Origin: Xanthobacteraceae bacterium | Lineage (GTDB): Bacteria; Pseudomonadota; Alphaproteobacteria; Rhizobiales; Xanthobacteraceae | Length of the DNA: 54,762 bases | Direction of reading: 5' to 3' | NCBI GenBank assembly: GCA_019750915.1 | Contig: JAIENY010000049.1 | Coordinates: 1-54,762, forward strand | In this document: one piece after another, positions 25,091 through 34,335 of the stretch | Numbering within the stretch: the first letter of the stretch is position 1 | Layout: each line of letters opens with the position of its first letter | Program-made: the position numbers and the translations under genes | The notes under the pieces: model-generated | What the model saw: the letters and a program-made list of their open reading frames with translations, nothing else | Databases searched by the model: none | What the model was told of the DNA's origin: nothing

Positions 25091-26017
25091 ATGCAATCAC
25101 AGACAGAAACCACCGGCAACGAAAGATCGGCAGTTTGCGCCATGCGGCTCCTTGGGGTCATGGTCGCGCTGTTTTTCAGCCTGACGAGTCCTGGCCCGGC
25201 GTCGGCCGATGATGCGCCCAAGCCGGCCGCAAAGCCGCTTGCTCAGGCCGCCCCGCAGGCCGTGCCTGGATTCTGGGATCCACGGCGCCGTCCCGAGCGT
25301 CCCGATCTGTCGCGCATCACCGTGATCCGGTTCTTGACCGAGACCGATTATCCGCCGTTCGATTTCACGGGTCCGGACGGCAACCCGGCTGGCTTCAACG
25401 TTGATTTCGCTCGCGCGATCTGTGAGGAGATCAAGGTGCCCTGCACCATCCAGATGCGGCGGTTCGAAACGCTGGTGGACGCGATCAACACCAACAAGGG
25501 CGACGCGATCATCGCATCGATGGCGGTGACGCCGGCGCTGCGTACCAAGCTCGATTTCACCGATCCTTATTATCGCGTCGCGGCTCGCTTCGTGTCGCGG
25601 CGCGACAACGTCACGGCAGAGGTGCGGCCAGAGAGCGTGTCAGGCAAGAAAATTGGCGTGATCGGCGGCACCGCGCACGAGGCCTATCTGAAGTCGTTCT
25701 TCACGGATGCGGTGATTGTACCCTATCCGAATGACGACGCGCTGCGCACAGCGCTGCGCCGTGGCGAGATCGATATGATCTTCGGCGATGCGATCGCGCT
25801 TGGATTCTGGATCGCGGGAACCGATTCAGGCGAGTGCTGCGGCTTCAGTGGGGGGCCGTTTGTCGAGAGCCGCTATTTCGGCGAAGGCATCGGAATCGGT
25901 GTCCGGCGTGGCAACGATATTTTGCGGCAGGCCCTGAACTGGGCCATGTTCAGGGTCTGGGAAAAAGGGCGGTTCACGGACCTGTGGTTGCGGTATTTTT
26001 CCGTTAGCCCATTTTAA
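25091..26017 (+). CDS. Periplasmic solute-binding protein, amino-acid ABC transporter type
   Basis: The protein has a signal peptide ([14 protein letters not shown], cleaved after A-S-A). The SBP_bac_3 fold follows: [38 protein letters not shown], and [15 protein letters not shown]. It would bind a polar amino acid in the periplasm. No permease or ATPase is next to it, so it is an orphan here. ATG 25142, directly before the signal peptide, is an alternative start. It is divergent from the broken glycosyltransferase. Confidence 0.85.
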   Translation: MQSQTETTGNERSAVCAMRLLGVMVALFFSLTSPGPASADDAPKPAAKPLAQAAPQAVPGFWDPRRRPERPDLSRITVIRFLTETDYPPFDFTGPDGNPAGFNVDFARAICEEIKVPCTIQMRRFETLVDAINTNKGDAIIASMAVTPALRTKLDFTDPYYRVAARFVSRRDNVTAEVRPESVSGKKIGVIGGTAHEAYLKSFFTDAVIVPYPNDDALRTALRRGEIDMIFGDAIALGFWIAGTDSGECCGFSGGPFVESRYFGEGIGIGVRRGNDILRQALNWAMFRVWEKGRFTDLWLRYFSVSPF

Positions 26018-26057
26018 TCAGGTGGCGGCAGCGGCCGCTCACCGTGTCAGCGGAGAT

Positions 26058-27722
26058 ATGATGTCGGAGACGATCACGAGATTTGAGGATATGTCGGTGG
26101 CCGAACTGCGGGCCGTCGCCGAGAATTCCAACGCCTGGCCGTTCGAGCAGGCGAAACAGATCGTCGCGCGTCTCAAGAAGAAGCCAAAAGCTGAAGTTCT
26201 GTTCGAGACCGGCTATGGCCCCTCGGGTCTGCCGCATATCGGCACTTTCGGCGAGGTGGCGCGCACCACGATGGTGCGCCATGCATTCCGTGTGCTGACG
26301 GAAGACAAGATTAAAACCAAGCTGCTTGCCTTCTCGGACGATATGGACGGCTTGCGCAAGGTGCCGGATAACGTGCCGAACAAGGAAATGCTGGCGCAGG
26401 ATCTCGGCAAGCCGCTGACGCAGGTCCGCGATCCGTTCGGGACGCACCCCTCGTTCGGGGAGCACAACAACGCGCGGCTGTGCGCATTTCTCGATGCGTT
26501 CGGTTTCGATTACGAGTTCGCCTCCTCGACGCAATACTACAAGTCCGGCCGGTTCGACGCGACGCTGCTCAAGGTGCTCGACAAGATCGAAGATGTGATG
26601 GCGATCATGCTGCCCTCGTTGCGCGAGGAGCGCGCGGCGAGCTATTCGCCATTCCTGCCGATCTCCCCGCGCACTGGCATCGTGTTGCAAGTACCGATCG
26701 TCGAGCATGACAAGACGAACGGCACAGTATCGTACGAGGATCCCGATACCAAAGAACGTGTCACTGTTCCGGTCACCGGCGGGCATTGCAAACTGCAATG
26801 GAAGCCGGACTGGGCGATGCGCTGGGTCGCGCTCGGCGTCGACTATGAAATGGCGGGCAAGGACCTGATCGATTCGGTCAAGCTGTCGAGCAAGATCTGT
26901 TCGGCGCTCGGCGGCACGCCGCCGGAAGGCTTCAACTACGAATTGTTCCTCGATGAGAAGGGACAGAAGATTTCCAAATCGAAGGGCAACGGTCTCACCA
27001 TCGACGAGTGGCTGCGCTACGCGTCGCCGGAATCGCTGTCGCTATTCATGTATCGCGAGCCCAAGGCGGCGAAGCGGCTTTATTTCGACGTGATCCCGCG
27101 CAACGTCGATGAATACCAGCAGTTCCTCGATGGCTATGCGCGGCAGGATGCACGGCAGCGCCTCACCAACCCGGTGTGGCATATCCATACGGGCAAGCCG
27201 CCGCTGTCAGATATGCCGGTGACGTTCCAGCTTCTGCTGACGCTGGTGTCGTCGTCGAACGCGGAGAATGCCGACACGCTGTGGGGCTTCATCGGTCGTT
27301 ATCGCCCTGGGGTCACGCCGCAGACCCACCCCAAGCTCAACGAGCTGGTGAACTATGCGATCAATTATTACCGCGATTTCGTCGCGCCGACGAAGAAGTT
27401 CCGCGAGCCGACCGATGGCGAACGTGTGGCGCTTGGCGATCTGCGCGATACGCTCTCGCAGCTTTCAGCGGAGGCTTCGGCCGAAGACATCCAGAACGTG
27501 GTTTATGAGATCGGCCGCCGCGAGCCGTTCCTGGATCAGGTCAAAAAGGGCAAGGACGGCCGTCCGGGCGTGTCGCTCGACTGGTTCAACATGCTCTACC
27601 AGGTGCTGCTGGGGCAGGAGAAAGGCCCGCGTTTCGGATCGTTCGTCGCGGTGTATGGCGTTAGCAACGCGGTGGCGATGATCGACGGCGCGCTGGCGCG
27701 GTGCAAACCGACCCATAGTTAG
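26058..27722 (+). CDS. lysS: Class I lysyl-tRNA synthetase
   Basis: This archaeal-type class I LysRS, common in alphaproteobacteria, charges tRNA-Lys. The 554-residue protein shows [13 protein letters not shown] (HIGH region) and K-I-S-K-S-K-G-N (KMSKS motif). ATG 26058/26061 follows the purine-rich CGGAGA. The gene ends C-K-P-T-H-S-stop, and the bases coding for T-H-S and the stop coincide with the left terminal repeat of the Tn7-like element (27710-27728). The last residues are therefore probably supplied by the transposon. The rest of the enzyme looks intact and should function. Confidence 0.95.
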   Translation: MMSETITRFEDMSVAELRAVAENSNAWPFEQAKQIVARLKKKPKAEVLFETGYGPSGLPHIGTFGEVARTTMVRHAFRVLTEDKIKTKLLAFSDDMDGLRKVPDNVPNKEMLAQDLGKPLTQVRDPFGTHPSFGEHNNARLCAFLDAFGFDYEFASSTQYYKSGRFDATLLKVLDKIEDVMAIMLPSLREERAASYSPFLPISPRTGIVLQVPIVEHDKTNGTVSYEDPDTKERVTVPVTGGHCKLQWKPDWAMRWVALGVDYEMAGKDLIDSVKLSSKICSALGGTPPEGFNYELFLDEKGQKISKSKGNGLTIDEWLRYASPESLSLFMYREPKAAKRLYFDVIPRNVDEYQQFLDGYARQDARQRLTNPVWHIHTGKPPLSDMPVTFQLLLTLVSSSNAENADTLWGFIGRYRPGVTPQTHPKLNELVNYAINYYRDFVAPTKKFREPTDGERVALGDLRDTLSQLSAEASAEDIQNVVYEIGRREPFLDQVKKGKDGRPGVSLDWFNMLYQVLLGQEKGPRFGSFVAVYGVSNAVAMIDGALARCKPTHS

Positions 27723-27772
27723 CCCGCACAGCGAGCATGTTGGCCCGCAAACGGAGGCATAGTACGCCCGCA
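27710..27772. repeat. Left end of the Tn7-like element: terminal inverted repeat and three TnsB-type sites
   Basis: GACCCATAGTTAGCCCGCA (27710-27728) matches the reverse complement of 40807-40825 in 16 of 19 positions. GCCCGCA recurs at 27722-27728, 27743-27749 and 27766-27772, spaced 21 and 23 bp apart and reading inward. This is the layout of TnsB-binding arrays in Tn7-like ends. Confidence 0.75.
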
Positions 27773-27931
27773 CGGCGTGGCGGTCGCCAGTTTCGACAGC
27801 TTCTATTCGGCCCCGCACCGCCACGCTGCCAACTTGCGCACCGTAAGATAACAACCTAGTTGAGTGCCGAGGGCTCGTTCAACCAGCAGTCAAGGGCATC
27901 GCCTTCGCCGCATTGGCTAAGGGAGGACTAT

Positions 27932-29923
27932 GTGACAAGCGGGAAAGTCGTGCCGCTCGGCTATCTGAGCGACCATGAGACGAAGGTCGATCTCCTCAAC
28001 AACGAGGCGATCGCACGGACCATCGTTCGGCTGATCAACGAAACGGTGGATTCCGCGGTTACGATCGGCGTGCACGGCGATTGGGGCGCCGGAAAATCGA
28101 GCGTCCTCGAGATGGTTGAGACCGCCTTTCCCGATGGCGGTGATGTCCTGTGCCTCAAGTTCAGCGGATGGCAATTTCAGGGCTTCGAGGACGCTAAGAT
28201 CGCACTGATCGAGGGCGTCGTGAACGGTCTCATCGAAAAGCGCTCCCTGGCGACCAAAGCAACCGACGAGGTCAAGCGGATCCTGAAGAGCGTCGACTTG
28301 CTGAAGGTCGCGAAGAAAGGCGGACTGCTCGCCGTTACCGCCTTCACGGGCATCCCGGTTCTCGGTCTCGAGGAGTTGTTCGGCAGCGCCGTGGAGCTCA
28401 TCAAGAACACCGTCACCGACAAGGACTCCCGCGAAGCCGTCCTCAAGCAACTCGCGGACCTGAAGAAAGAGAAGGCCGACGAAACCAATAGCCGTAGCGT
28501 GCCGACCGAGATCAAAGAATTCAGGGAGGCGTACAAGGAGCTTATCAAGAAGTCGGGCATCAAGAGACTGATCGTCCTCATCGACGATCTCGACCGCTGC
28601 CTGCCGCAGACCGCGATCGAGACGCTGGAAGCGATCCGGTTGTTCGTCCTGTGGGACAAGACCGCATTCATCGTGGGCGCCGACGAAGGGATGATCGAAG
28701 TCGCTGTCCGCGATCATTTCAAGAATTTCCCCGAGATCGACGTCAGCCCGAACGCGCGCGAGACCACGCAGAACTACACCCGGTCGTATCTTGAAAAGCT
28801 GCTTCAGGTGCCATTCCGAATCCCGGCGCTCGGCGAGACCGAGACCGGCATCTACGTGACCCTCCTGCTGCTAGGGCGATCTCTTGGCGAGGACTCCCCT
28901 GAGTTTGCCCAGTTGTTGGCTCTTGGCAGGTCCGCCCTCGGCAGGCCATGGGAAGGCAAAGGCATCGATCGTGATGCGATCAAGGCCGCCGTCGGAGGCC
29001 GGTTTGACGACGTCGTGGACGCCGTGAACCTGGCCGACCGCGTGAGCCCGGTGCTGGCGGCCGGTACGAAGGGCAATCCCCGTCAGATCAAACGATTTCT
29101 GAACGCGTTGACCCTTCGCCTCGCCGTCGCACAGGAGCGGGGTTTCGGCGACGCCATCGAGCAATCGCACCTTGCCAAGATCATGCTGGCAGAGATGTTC
29201 CTGCCCCAAAGTGTGTTCGACCACATGGCCACGATGGCGGCGTCCTCTGAGGATGGCATCTGTCCGGAGATCGCGACGATCGAGAAGATCGCCGCCGGAA
29301 AACCGGAACATCCTAAACACGGCGAAGATGGCGGCACCGACGTCGATTCGACCAACCCGGTGATCGACGATTGGAAGACGCGTCCCGAGGTCCTGCGATG
29401 GGCCAAGGTCAAGCCGGAGCTCGGCGCCGTTTCGCTCAAGCCGTATCTTTTCGTGATCAAGGATCGGAAGAACTACCTCGGTGCCGCCGCCCCCCTGTCG
29501 CCGAAGCTGATGGCGCTGCTCGATCGGCTCCTCGGCGGCGACATGTCCGCGAAGGGTGCCGTCGCCGACCTCAAGGCCAACAATCTTGGAGAAGCGGTCC
29601 AACTGTTCGAGAACGTCCGCAGAAAGGCGCTCGACGTGCCGAATTTCGACACGCGTCCGCCGGCGATGGCGGGCGCCGCTGCTATCGTGGAAGCCCATCC
29701 CTCCCTTCAAGGCAGATACGTCGAAATCCTTGAGGCCATGCCCGCAGACCGCGTAGGTCTCTGGGTCGCCTCCGGGCATGGCTTCGTGACGGAAGCGGGT
29801 CCGAAAGCCCGCTTGGGCGCCCTGACCGAGAAATGGAAGAAGGCGACCAAGAATTCGTTGCTGAGGTCAGCGCTGGAGCCGAAGAAGTCCGCAAAAGGAA
29901 GCGGCAAGCATGGGAACGTCTAA
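27932..29923 (+). CDS. qatA: QatA: KAP-family P-loop ATPase of the Qat anti-phage system
   Basis: The 663-residue protein has the KAP NTPase pattern. Walker A is G-D-W-G-A-G-K-S-S with K55, and Walker B L-I-D-D-L-D-R-C has D218/D219. A hydrophobic stretch near 125-150 lies between them, as in KAP proteins, followed by a lid region G-N-P-R-Q-I-K-R-F-L-N. GTG 27932 is preferred because GGGAGGA lies just upstream; TTG 27860 gives 24 more residues. It is first of four overlapping genes whose order ATPase, unknown, QueC-like, TatD-like is diagnostic of QatABCD. The system stops phage infection by an unknown mechanism. Confidence 0.88.
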   Translation: MTSGKVVPLGYLSDHETKVDLLNNEAIARTIVRLINETVDSAVTIGVHGDWGAGKSSVLEMVETAFPDGGDVLCLKFSGWQFQGFEDAKIALIEGVVNGLIEKRSLATKATDEVKRILKSVDLLKVAKKGGLLAVTAFTGIPVLGLEELFGSAVELIKNTVTDKDSREAVLKQLADLKKEKADETNSRSVPTEIKEFREAYKELIKKSGIKRLIVLIDDLDRCLPQTAIETLEAIRLFVLWDKTAFIVGADEGMIEVAVRDHFKNFPEIDVSPNARETTQNYTRSYLEKLLQVPFRIPALGETETGIYVTLLLLGRSLGEDSPEFAQLLALGRSALGRPWEGKGIDRDAIKAAVGGRFDDVVDAVNLADRVSPVLAAGTKGNPRQIKRFLNALTLRLAVAQERGFGDAIEQSHLAKIMLAEMFLPQSVFDHMATMAASSEDGICPEIATIEKIAAGKPEHPKHGEDGGTDVDSTNPVIDDWKTRPEVLRWAKVKPELGAVSLKPYLFVIKDRKNYLGAAAPLSPKLMALLDRLLGGDMSAKGAVADLKANNLGEAVQLFENVRRKALDVPNFDTRPPAMAGAAAIVEAHPSLQGRYVEILEAMPADRVGLWVASGHGFVTEAGPKARLGALTEKWKKATKNSLLRSALEPKKSAKGSGKHGNV

Positions 29924-30821
29924 TCCGTTCGGCGGTGGCAACAACGGCAATCCCCTCATCCCCGGGTGGGTCGGCGGCGGTGATGGACCCGATGGTCCAC
30001 CTGACGCGCCGCCCGGAGCGCCCGACGGCGACAATCCGGAAGCGCCGGCCGGTGGAGATGCGCCGGAGCCGAACCGCTTCCAGAGCGCCCGAACGAACTT
30101 CTTCAAGTTCGCGAAGGCCGGCGGCGGGGTCGGTGGCGGTGCAGATGGTGGTCGTGGCGGCAATTCCAGCCGCAGCATGCGTCGCGCGATCGGAAGGTTT
30201 GTCGGCAAGTCGAGCGGCGGGGCACGTCAGGCGGCGCATCGCATGGCCTCCGAGCGGCAAGCCACCGCCAACCTAGGGCGGATCCTGTCGAGCGCCGGTG
30301 CCACCAGCATCCAGGAAACGGTGCGGCGTCTCGGCTACGCGCAGCTGGCGACACTGCCGGTGCCCGACATCTATGCCGCGCTGGTCGACGTCATCTGCCA
30401 ACCGGGCGGCGAACTGGACGAGTCTTTCGCGAGAGAGGCTTACATCAAGGCCCTGGCTGAAATCAGCGCGACGAACGCGGACCTAGAACGCCCCTCGCCG
30501 GAAACGACGGTTTCTTTCCTGGCCTCCTTCATCGCCAACGCGATCCAGAACCGTCTGCTCAACGCAGTTGGAAACAAGGTAGTCTCGGTCCCGCTCGACG
30601 TCGCGGCGGTTCAGAATGTCGAGCAGCAGATCAACGACTATATCCGGGGTGAAGTGGATGACGCGATGAGGGAAGCGGGCGAGGACTTTCCCGTCGGCCT
30701 TATCGTCGAGACGATAGACGACATCTACGAACGTTCTTGCGAACTACTCGAGGATTTTCACGATCAGGAGCCCGACGCTGATGACGGCGCCGCCCCCGAA
30801 GCGGAAGAGGAGGCCGCCTAA
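29910..30821 (+). CDS. qatB: QatB: Qat system protein of unknown function
   Basis: The 303-residue protein starts with a long Gly/Pro/Asp-rich low-complexity region (residues 1-50: G-G-G-N-N-G-N..., D-G-P-D-G-P-P-D-A-P-P-G). A largely helical domain of about 220 residues and an acidic tail (D-A-D-D-G-A-A-P-E-A-E-E-E) follow. It overlaps qatA by 14 bases and qatC by 1. No enzymatic motif is seen. It is assigned as QatB from its position between the KAP ATPase and the QueC-like gene. The disordered head could bind the other Qat proteins. Confidence 0.8.
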   Translation: MGTSNPFGGGNNGNPLIPGWVGGGDGPDGPPDAPPGAPDGDNPEAPAGGDAPEPNRFQSARTNFFKFAKAGGGVGGGADGGRGGNSSRSMRRAIGRFVGKSSGGARQAAHRMASERQATANLGRILSSAGATSIQETVRRLGYAQLATLPVPDIYAALVDVICQPGGELDESFAREAYIKALAEISATNADLERPSPETTVSFLASFIANAIQNRLLNAVGNKVVSVPLDVAAVQNVEQQINDYIRGEVDDAMREAGEDFPVGLIVETIDDIYERSCELLEDFHDQEPDADDGAAPEAEEEAA

Positions 30822-32224
30822 TGCCCGGCTACGTATTGAAGGGTCATATGGGGCCCGGCGACCTGCCTCCGGATCTGGAAGGTTTGTGGCACGCACAGCG
30901 GCGCATCGACCTTCTGGGCGGCAACCGGACGCTGAGATATGGCGTGGGGACCGCGATCCGCAGTCTGAGGAGATTAGGAGTCTATCCGAGCGAGATCGGC
31001 GTGGACATGCTCGTCCTCGCGGCGATGGTTCATGCCGCCGACACTCGCGTCAATCGGGTGCAAACGTCGCAGGATGCATGGACGCGAGAGCTCGGGATCG
31101 GCGTCCCGGTCTCGGACCCGGACCGATGGGCGCCCGCCCGCCCAATCATCGAAGGAATGCTTAGATTTCTGACGGGCGATCACTGGACTGTCGCGTTCAG
31201 GCATCGTCCGGAGGGAATGGCCGACTTTATTCGGCGCCCGGTCGATGGCCTCCATGCCCACAGGTTCGACGGAGTAGCGCTGTTTTCCGGGGGACTCGAT
31301 AGCCTGATTGGAGCCATCGATCGTCTCGAGGAGGGCTTGTTTCCGTTGTTCGTGAGCCACGGCGGAGAAGGCGCCGTGAGCCGGCCGCAGCGGGACCTGT
31401 TTCTGGATCTGGTCTCGTCCTATGCGAGGGGCGACCGCGAACCTCGACGGCTCCGCATCGGAATGACCTTCAGTGAGGAGGCAGCGCCCGGCATCGGTCG
31501 GGAAGACACGACCCGCGGTCGATCCTTCCTGTTCATAGCGCTCGCTGCCATGGCCGGTTCCGGACTCGGGCGCCGCTTCTCGCTGGACGTGCCCGAGAAC
31601 GGCCTGATCGCGCTAAATGTGCCGCTGGATCCGGTCCGGCTCGGGTCGTTGAGCACGAGAACCACGCACCCTTACTATCTCCACCGCTGGGACGACTTGC
31701 TGGCGACGGTCGGCATCGACGGTCGGATCGTCAATCCTTATTGGGACAAGACGAAAGGCGAAATGATGGAAGGCTGCCGCAATCCCGGCCTGCTGCGCCA
31801 GACCGCAGGAGCGTCCCTCTCTTGCGCTCATCCTTCCGCAGGCCGATGGGACAAGTCGGCTGCAGGTCGCCTTTCCCACTGCGGTTATTGCGTCCCTTGC
31901 ATCATCCGGCAGGCCGCTTTCGAACGCGCATGGGGCCGCGGAGCCGACCCCACCGGTTACCGCATCAACATCCACGGAAGTCGGTTGAGCACGACGGCGG
32001 CTGAAGGGAAGCAGGTTCGCGCGTTCCAGTATGCGGTGGCGCGCCTGGGAGGTCGCGCCGATCGTGCGCGCTTGTTCGTCCATAAGCCAGGGCCTTTGCT
32101 AGAGGACATTGACCGGCTTGCTGGTCTGGCGGGCGTCTACTTGCGCGGCATGAATGAGGTCGGCGAGTTATTGCGCGATGTTGAGACCTTTTCTCGTGCT
32201 GCCGAAGCCGAAATACTGGCATGA
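30821..32224 (+). CDS. qatC: QatC: QueC-like PP-loop enzyme of the Qat system
   Basis: The 467-residue protein has the PP-loop ATP-pyrophosphatase signature S-G-G-L-D-S at residues 156-161 and a C-terminal zinc cluster with C-G-Y-C-V-P-C (C354, C357, C360). These are the key parts of QueC, which makes the 7-cyano-7-deazaguanine precursor. It is about twice the length of housekeeping QueC because of an added N-terminal domain (~150 residues) and C-terminal extension. It overlaps qatD by 4 bases. It may modify a nucleobase, nucleic acid or protein during defence; the substrate is unknown. Confidence 0.9.
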   Translation: MPGYVLKGHMGPGDLPPDLEGLWHAQRRIDLLGGNRTLRYGVGTAIRSLRRLGVYPSEIGVDMLVLAAMVHAADTRVNRVQTSQDAWTRELGIGVPVSDPDRWAPARPIIEGMLRFLTGDHWTVAFRHRPEGMADFIRRPVDGLHAHRFDGVALFSGGLDSLIGAIDRLEEGLFPLFVSHGGEGAVSRPQRDLFLDLVSSYARGDREPRRLRIGMTFSEEAAPGIGREDTTRGRSFLFIALAAMAGSGLGRRFSLDVPENGLIALNVPLDPVRLGSLSTRTTHPYYLHRWDDLLATVGIDGRIVNPYWDKTKGEMMEGCRNPGLLRQTAGASLSCAHPSAGRWDKSAAGRLSHCGYCVPCIIRQAAFERAWGRGADPTGYRINIHGSRLSTTAAEGKQVRAFQYAVARLGGRADRARLFVHKPGPLLEDIDRLAGLAGVYLRGMNEVGELLRDVETFSRAAEAEILA

Positions 32225-32958
32225 AGCTGGTCGACTTCCACTGCCATCTTGATCTCTATCCTGACTTTGAGGAACTCGTCAGGGAAAGCGAACGGCTGGG
32301 AATCTTCACGCTCGCCGTCACGACCACGCCGAGAGCTTGGGCCCGCAACAAGATGCTGGCCTCGCCGACGAAGTACGTACGGGCCGCGTTAGGATTGCAC
32401 CCTCAATTGGTTGCTGAACATTGGCGTGAAATCGAGCTCTGGGAAAGCCTGCTCGGTGAGACCAGATACGTTGGCGAAGTCGGCCTCGACGCCAGTCCGC
32501 GCTACCACTCGTCGATGGACCGTCAGACCCAGATCTTTCGGCGGATACTTTCTCGTTGCGCTGAAGCAGGCAACAAAATCCTTTCGATACATAGCGTGAG
32601 ATCCGCAACCAAGGTGCTCGATCTGATCGAGGAAGAGGTCCCGGAAGGCCGAGCCAAGTTTGTCTTCCACTGGTTCACGGGATCGACCGCGGATGCTAGG
32701 CGGGCAGCGGCCCTCGGCTGCTACTTCTCCATCAACAGTCAGATGCTGTCGAGCGATCGCGGGCGCGCCCTGATCTCCTCGATGCCGATCGATCGAATTC
32801 TTACTGAGACCGATGGCCCTTTCACGTCGGCAGGAGGAGGCCCCGCTCGGCCACGCGACGTGAGCCAGACCTTGACACTGTTGGGCAAAGAAAAGGGTCT
32901 GCAAGGCGACCAGTGTGCCGACGTGGTATTGGAAAATCTGAAAACGCTCACGAGCTGA
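32221..32958 (+). CDS. qatD: QatD: TatD-like metal-dependent DNase of the Qat system
   Basis: The 245-residue protein is a TatD-type TIM-barrel hydrolase. Metal ligands are visible as D-F-H-C-H-L-D (H7, H9), G-E-V-G-L-D, S-I-H-S, F-H-W-F-T-G and T-E-T-D-G-P-F. The length equals normal TatD (250-265). In the Qat system it is the presumed nuclease. It is the last gene of the operon and starts with an ATGA overlap with qatC. All metal ligands appear intact, so the nuclease is probably active. Confidence 0.9.
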   Translation: MKLVDFHCHLDLYPDFEELVRESERLGIFTLAVTTTPRAWARNKMLASPTKYVRAALGLHPQLVAEHWREIELWESLLGETRYVGEVGLDASPRYHSSMDRQTQIFRRILSRCAEAGNKILSIHSVRSATKVLDLIEEEVPEGRAKFVFHWFTGSTADARRAAALGCYFSINSQMLSSDRGRALISSMPIDRILTETDGPFTSAGGGPARPRDVSQTLTLLGKEKGLQGDQCADVVLENLKTLTS

Positions 32959-33037
32959 CGGTGCCTCAAGCGTCGTCGTAGATTTTCTTGTTTGGCCATC
33001 CAGCGCAGCGATTTTCGCGGCGGCTCCGGCTTTTCGA

Positions 33038-33262
33038 TTAGCCTTTTCGCCCCTTCCGCTTCGCCAGCCACTCACGCATTGCTAGTTCGGCGACGTGCGA
33101 GACGGGCTTCCCGTCCTCGATCGCGGCGATCTTCATCGACTTGATGACGTCCTCCTGGACGATCACCAGCATCTGCTTCTTGCCTTCGACGGTACGAGGG
33201 CGGCCGCGTGCGCCGTGCTTGCTGGCGTCTTTCTTGTCGGCGTCTTCCGGCATCCAAACCAC
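33038..33262 (-). CDS. Ribbon-helix-helix type regulator, cargo of the transposon
   Basis: The 74-residue protein has a basic leader (R-G-R-P-R-T-V-E-G-K-K), a beta-strand (Q-M-L-V-I-V), then two helices (D-V-I-K-S-M-K-I-A-A-I-E-D and P-V-S-H-V-A-E-L-A-M-R-E-W-L). This is the RHH fold of partition and antitoxin regulators. It is divergent from the nucleotidyltransferase-like gene at 33394, with two palindromes in between. It is probably a repressor of that gene and of itself. It lies 79 bp after qatD on the other strand. Confidence 0.7.
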   Translation of the reverse strand: MVWMPEDADKKDASKHGARGRPRTVEGKKQMLVIVQEDVIKSMKIAAIEDGKPVSHVAELAMREWLAKRKGRKG

Positions 33263-33316
33263 CCTGATTCGTTGCCATCATTGTCGCCCTTTATGGTTAA
33301 TAGGGCAAACGATGAT

Positions 33317-33370
33317 CTAGTGGACTAGTTTTCTATTGACTCTTGCTGGTTTTCTCAAATAGTGGACTAT
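33317..33370. promoter_or_regulatory. Twin TAGTGGACTA palindromes, candidate RHH operators
   Basis: CTAGTGGACTAG (33317-33328) and ATAGTGGACTAT (33359-33370) share the core TAGTGGACTA. Each has perfect 5-bp arms around GG. They are 42 bp apart, close to four helical turns, and flank a TTGACT (33336-33341) that could be a -35 box for the gene at 33394. The binder is probably the divergent RHH protein. Confidence 0.6.
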
Positions 33371-33393
33371 AAATAATTCATGGAAATAGGACG

Positions 33394-34335
33394 ATGGACG
33401 ACTTTCAGAGCATGTCTCGCGAAGAGCGCGAACTCCTCGATCGTGTTGCCGAGCAGTGGGGGTCCTATGGACCGGCGCTGCGCGAGAAGCTTGCCATCCA
33501 GGGAAACATGACCTGGAAGACGGCGAAGGGCGCCCAGTACCTGGTCCGCTACTACCGCGACGACGCAGGCGTTTTGGTCAACAAGTCGCTCGGCCGCCGG
33601 TCTCCGGAGACCGAGGCCGTCTTCGAAGAGTTCCGCAGCCGCCGCGACGCCGCCAGGCAGACGGTGGCGCAGGGCGAAGACTCGATGGTCCTCGTCGGCA
33701 GGCTGGCCAAGGCCCACGGACTGGCCCGGATGCCGGCCCGCCACGCCGAGGTGCTCCGGGCGTTCTGGCGCGAGGGTCTCGACGACCAAATGATGCTGTT
33801 CTGCGGCGCCTCGATGTATGCCTATGAGCGTACGGGCCGCATGCGCGCGCCGGCCCACATCGCGAAAGACGAAGTCTTGACCTTCGTGCTCGACCCCCGC
33901 GCCGAACACGTCGCGCTGGATCTGATCAGGGACACCTACAAGGAGGCGATCGAAGCCACCGCCGCCCGGATCGACCAGGTCGACGGCCGCATCAGGCTTT
34001 ACTCCTCCGAGAAACCGGCCCTCGAACTCGTCAGCGAGAGCTGGCTCGTCCACCGCGTGGAGGATCGGCACGGCGCCGACGTGCTGTCGAGCGCGCTGCG
34101 GGATCCGCCCCATCGGGCTGTCGTGGTCGCCCGAGACAGCCGGCCCGTTGAGATCCGAACGCTCGATCCGCGCGCCTACACGCTGGCCTGCAGCGTGATG
34201 AGTGATGAAATATGGAACGAAAGGGCGCGGTTCATGGCCGACGTGGTACGGCGCACATGGGGGTTCGAACCCGATCAGGAAGAGCTACTGAGCGCCTTTG
34301 ACCCCGATGGGCATGGCTCCCCACCCCGAATGTAG
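33394..34335 (+). CDS. Nucleotidyltransferase-fold-like protein (GSU2403-like), cargo
   Basis: The 313-residue protein has an N-terminal helical part and then L-V-R-Y-Y-R-D-D-A-G. A segment L-G-R-R-S-P-E-T-E-A-V-F-E-E-F-R-S-R-R follows, then M-L-F-C-G-A-S-M-Y-A-Y-E. I recognise this combination from GSU2403-type nucleotidyltransferase-fold proteins. The usual catalytic carboxylates after the glycine motif are not evident (A-K-D-E-V-L-T-F is the only acidic candidate), so it may be inactive or divergent. ATG 33394 is preceded by purines. With the RHH gene it could form a toxin-antitoxin or defence pair; this is inferred. Confidence 0.5.
   Translation: MDDFQSMSREERELLDRVAEQWGSYGPALREKLAIQGNMTWKTAKGAQYLVRYYRDDAGVLVNKSLGRRSPETEAVFEEFRSRRDAARQTVAQGEDSMVLVGRLAKAHGLARMPARHAEVLRAFWREGLDDQMMLFCGASMYAYERTGRMRAPAHIAKDEVLTFVLDPRAEHVALDLIRDTYKEAIEATAARIDQVDGRIRLYSSEKPALELVSESWLVHRVEDRHGADVLSSALRDPPHRAVVVARDSRPVEIRTLDPRAYTLACSVMSDEIWNERARFMADVVRRTWGFEPDQEELLSAFDPDGHGSPPRM

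Noticed and set aside
26004..26798. Long minus-strand frame opposite lysS, and similar long antisense frames opposite tnsB, tnsC and the helicase
   Set aside because: High GC content creates long antisense frames. The sense strand has clear family motifs throughout.
27775..27826. Inverted repeat GCGTGGCGGT / ACCGCCACGC as the lysS terminator
   Set aside because: The arms are 32 bases apart and no T-run follows. It lies within the transposon end and is not a convincing terminator.
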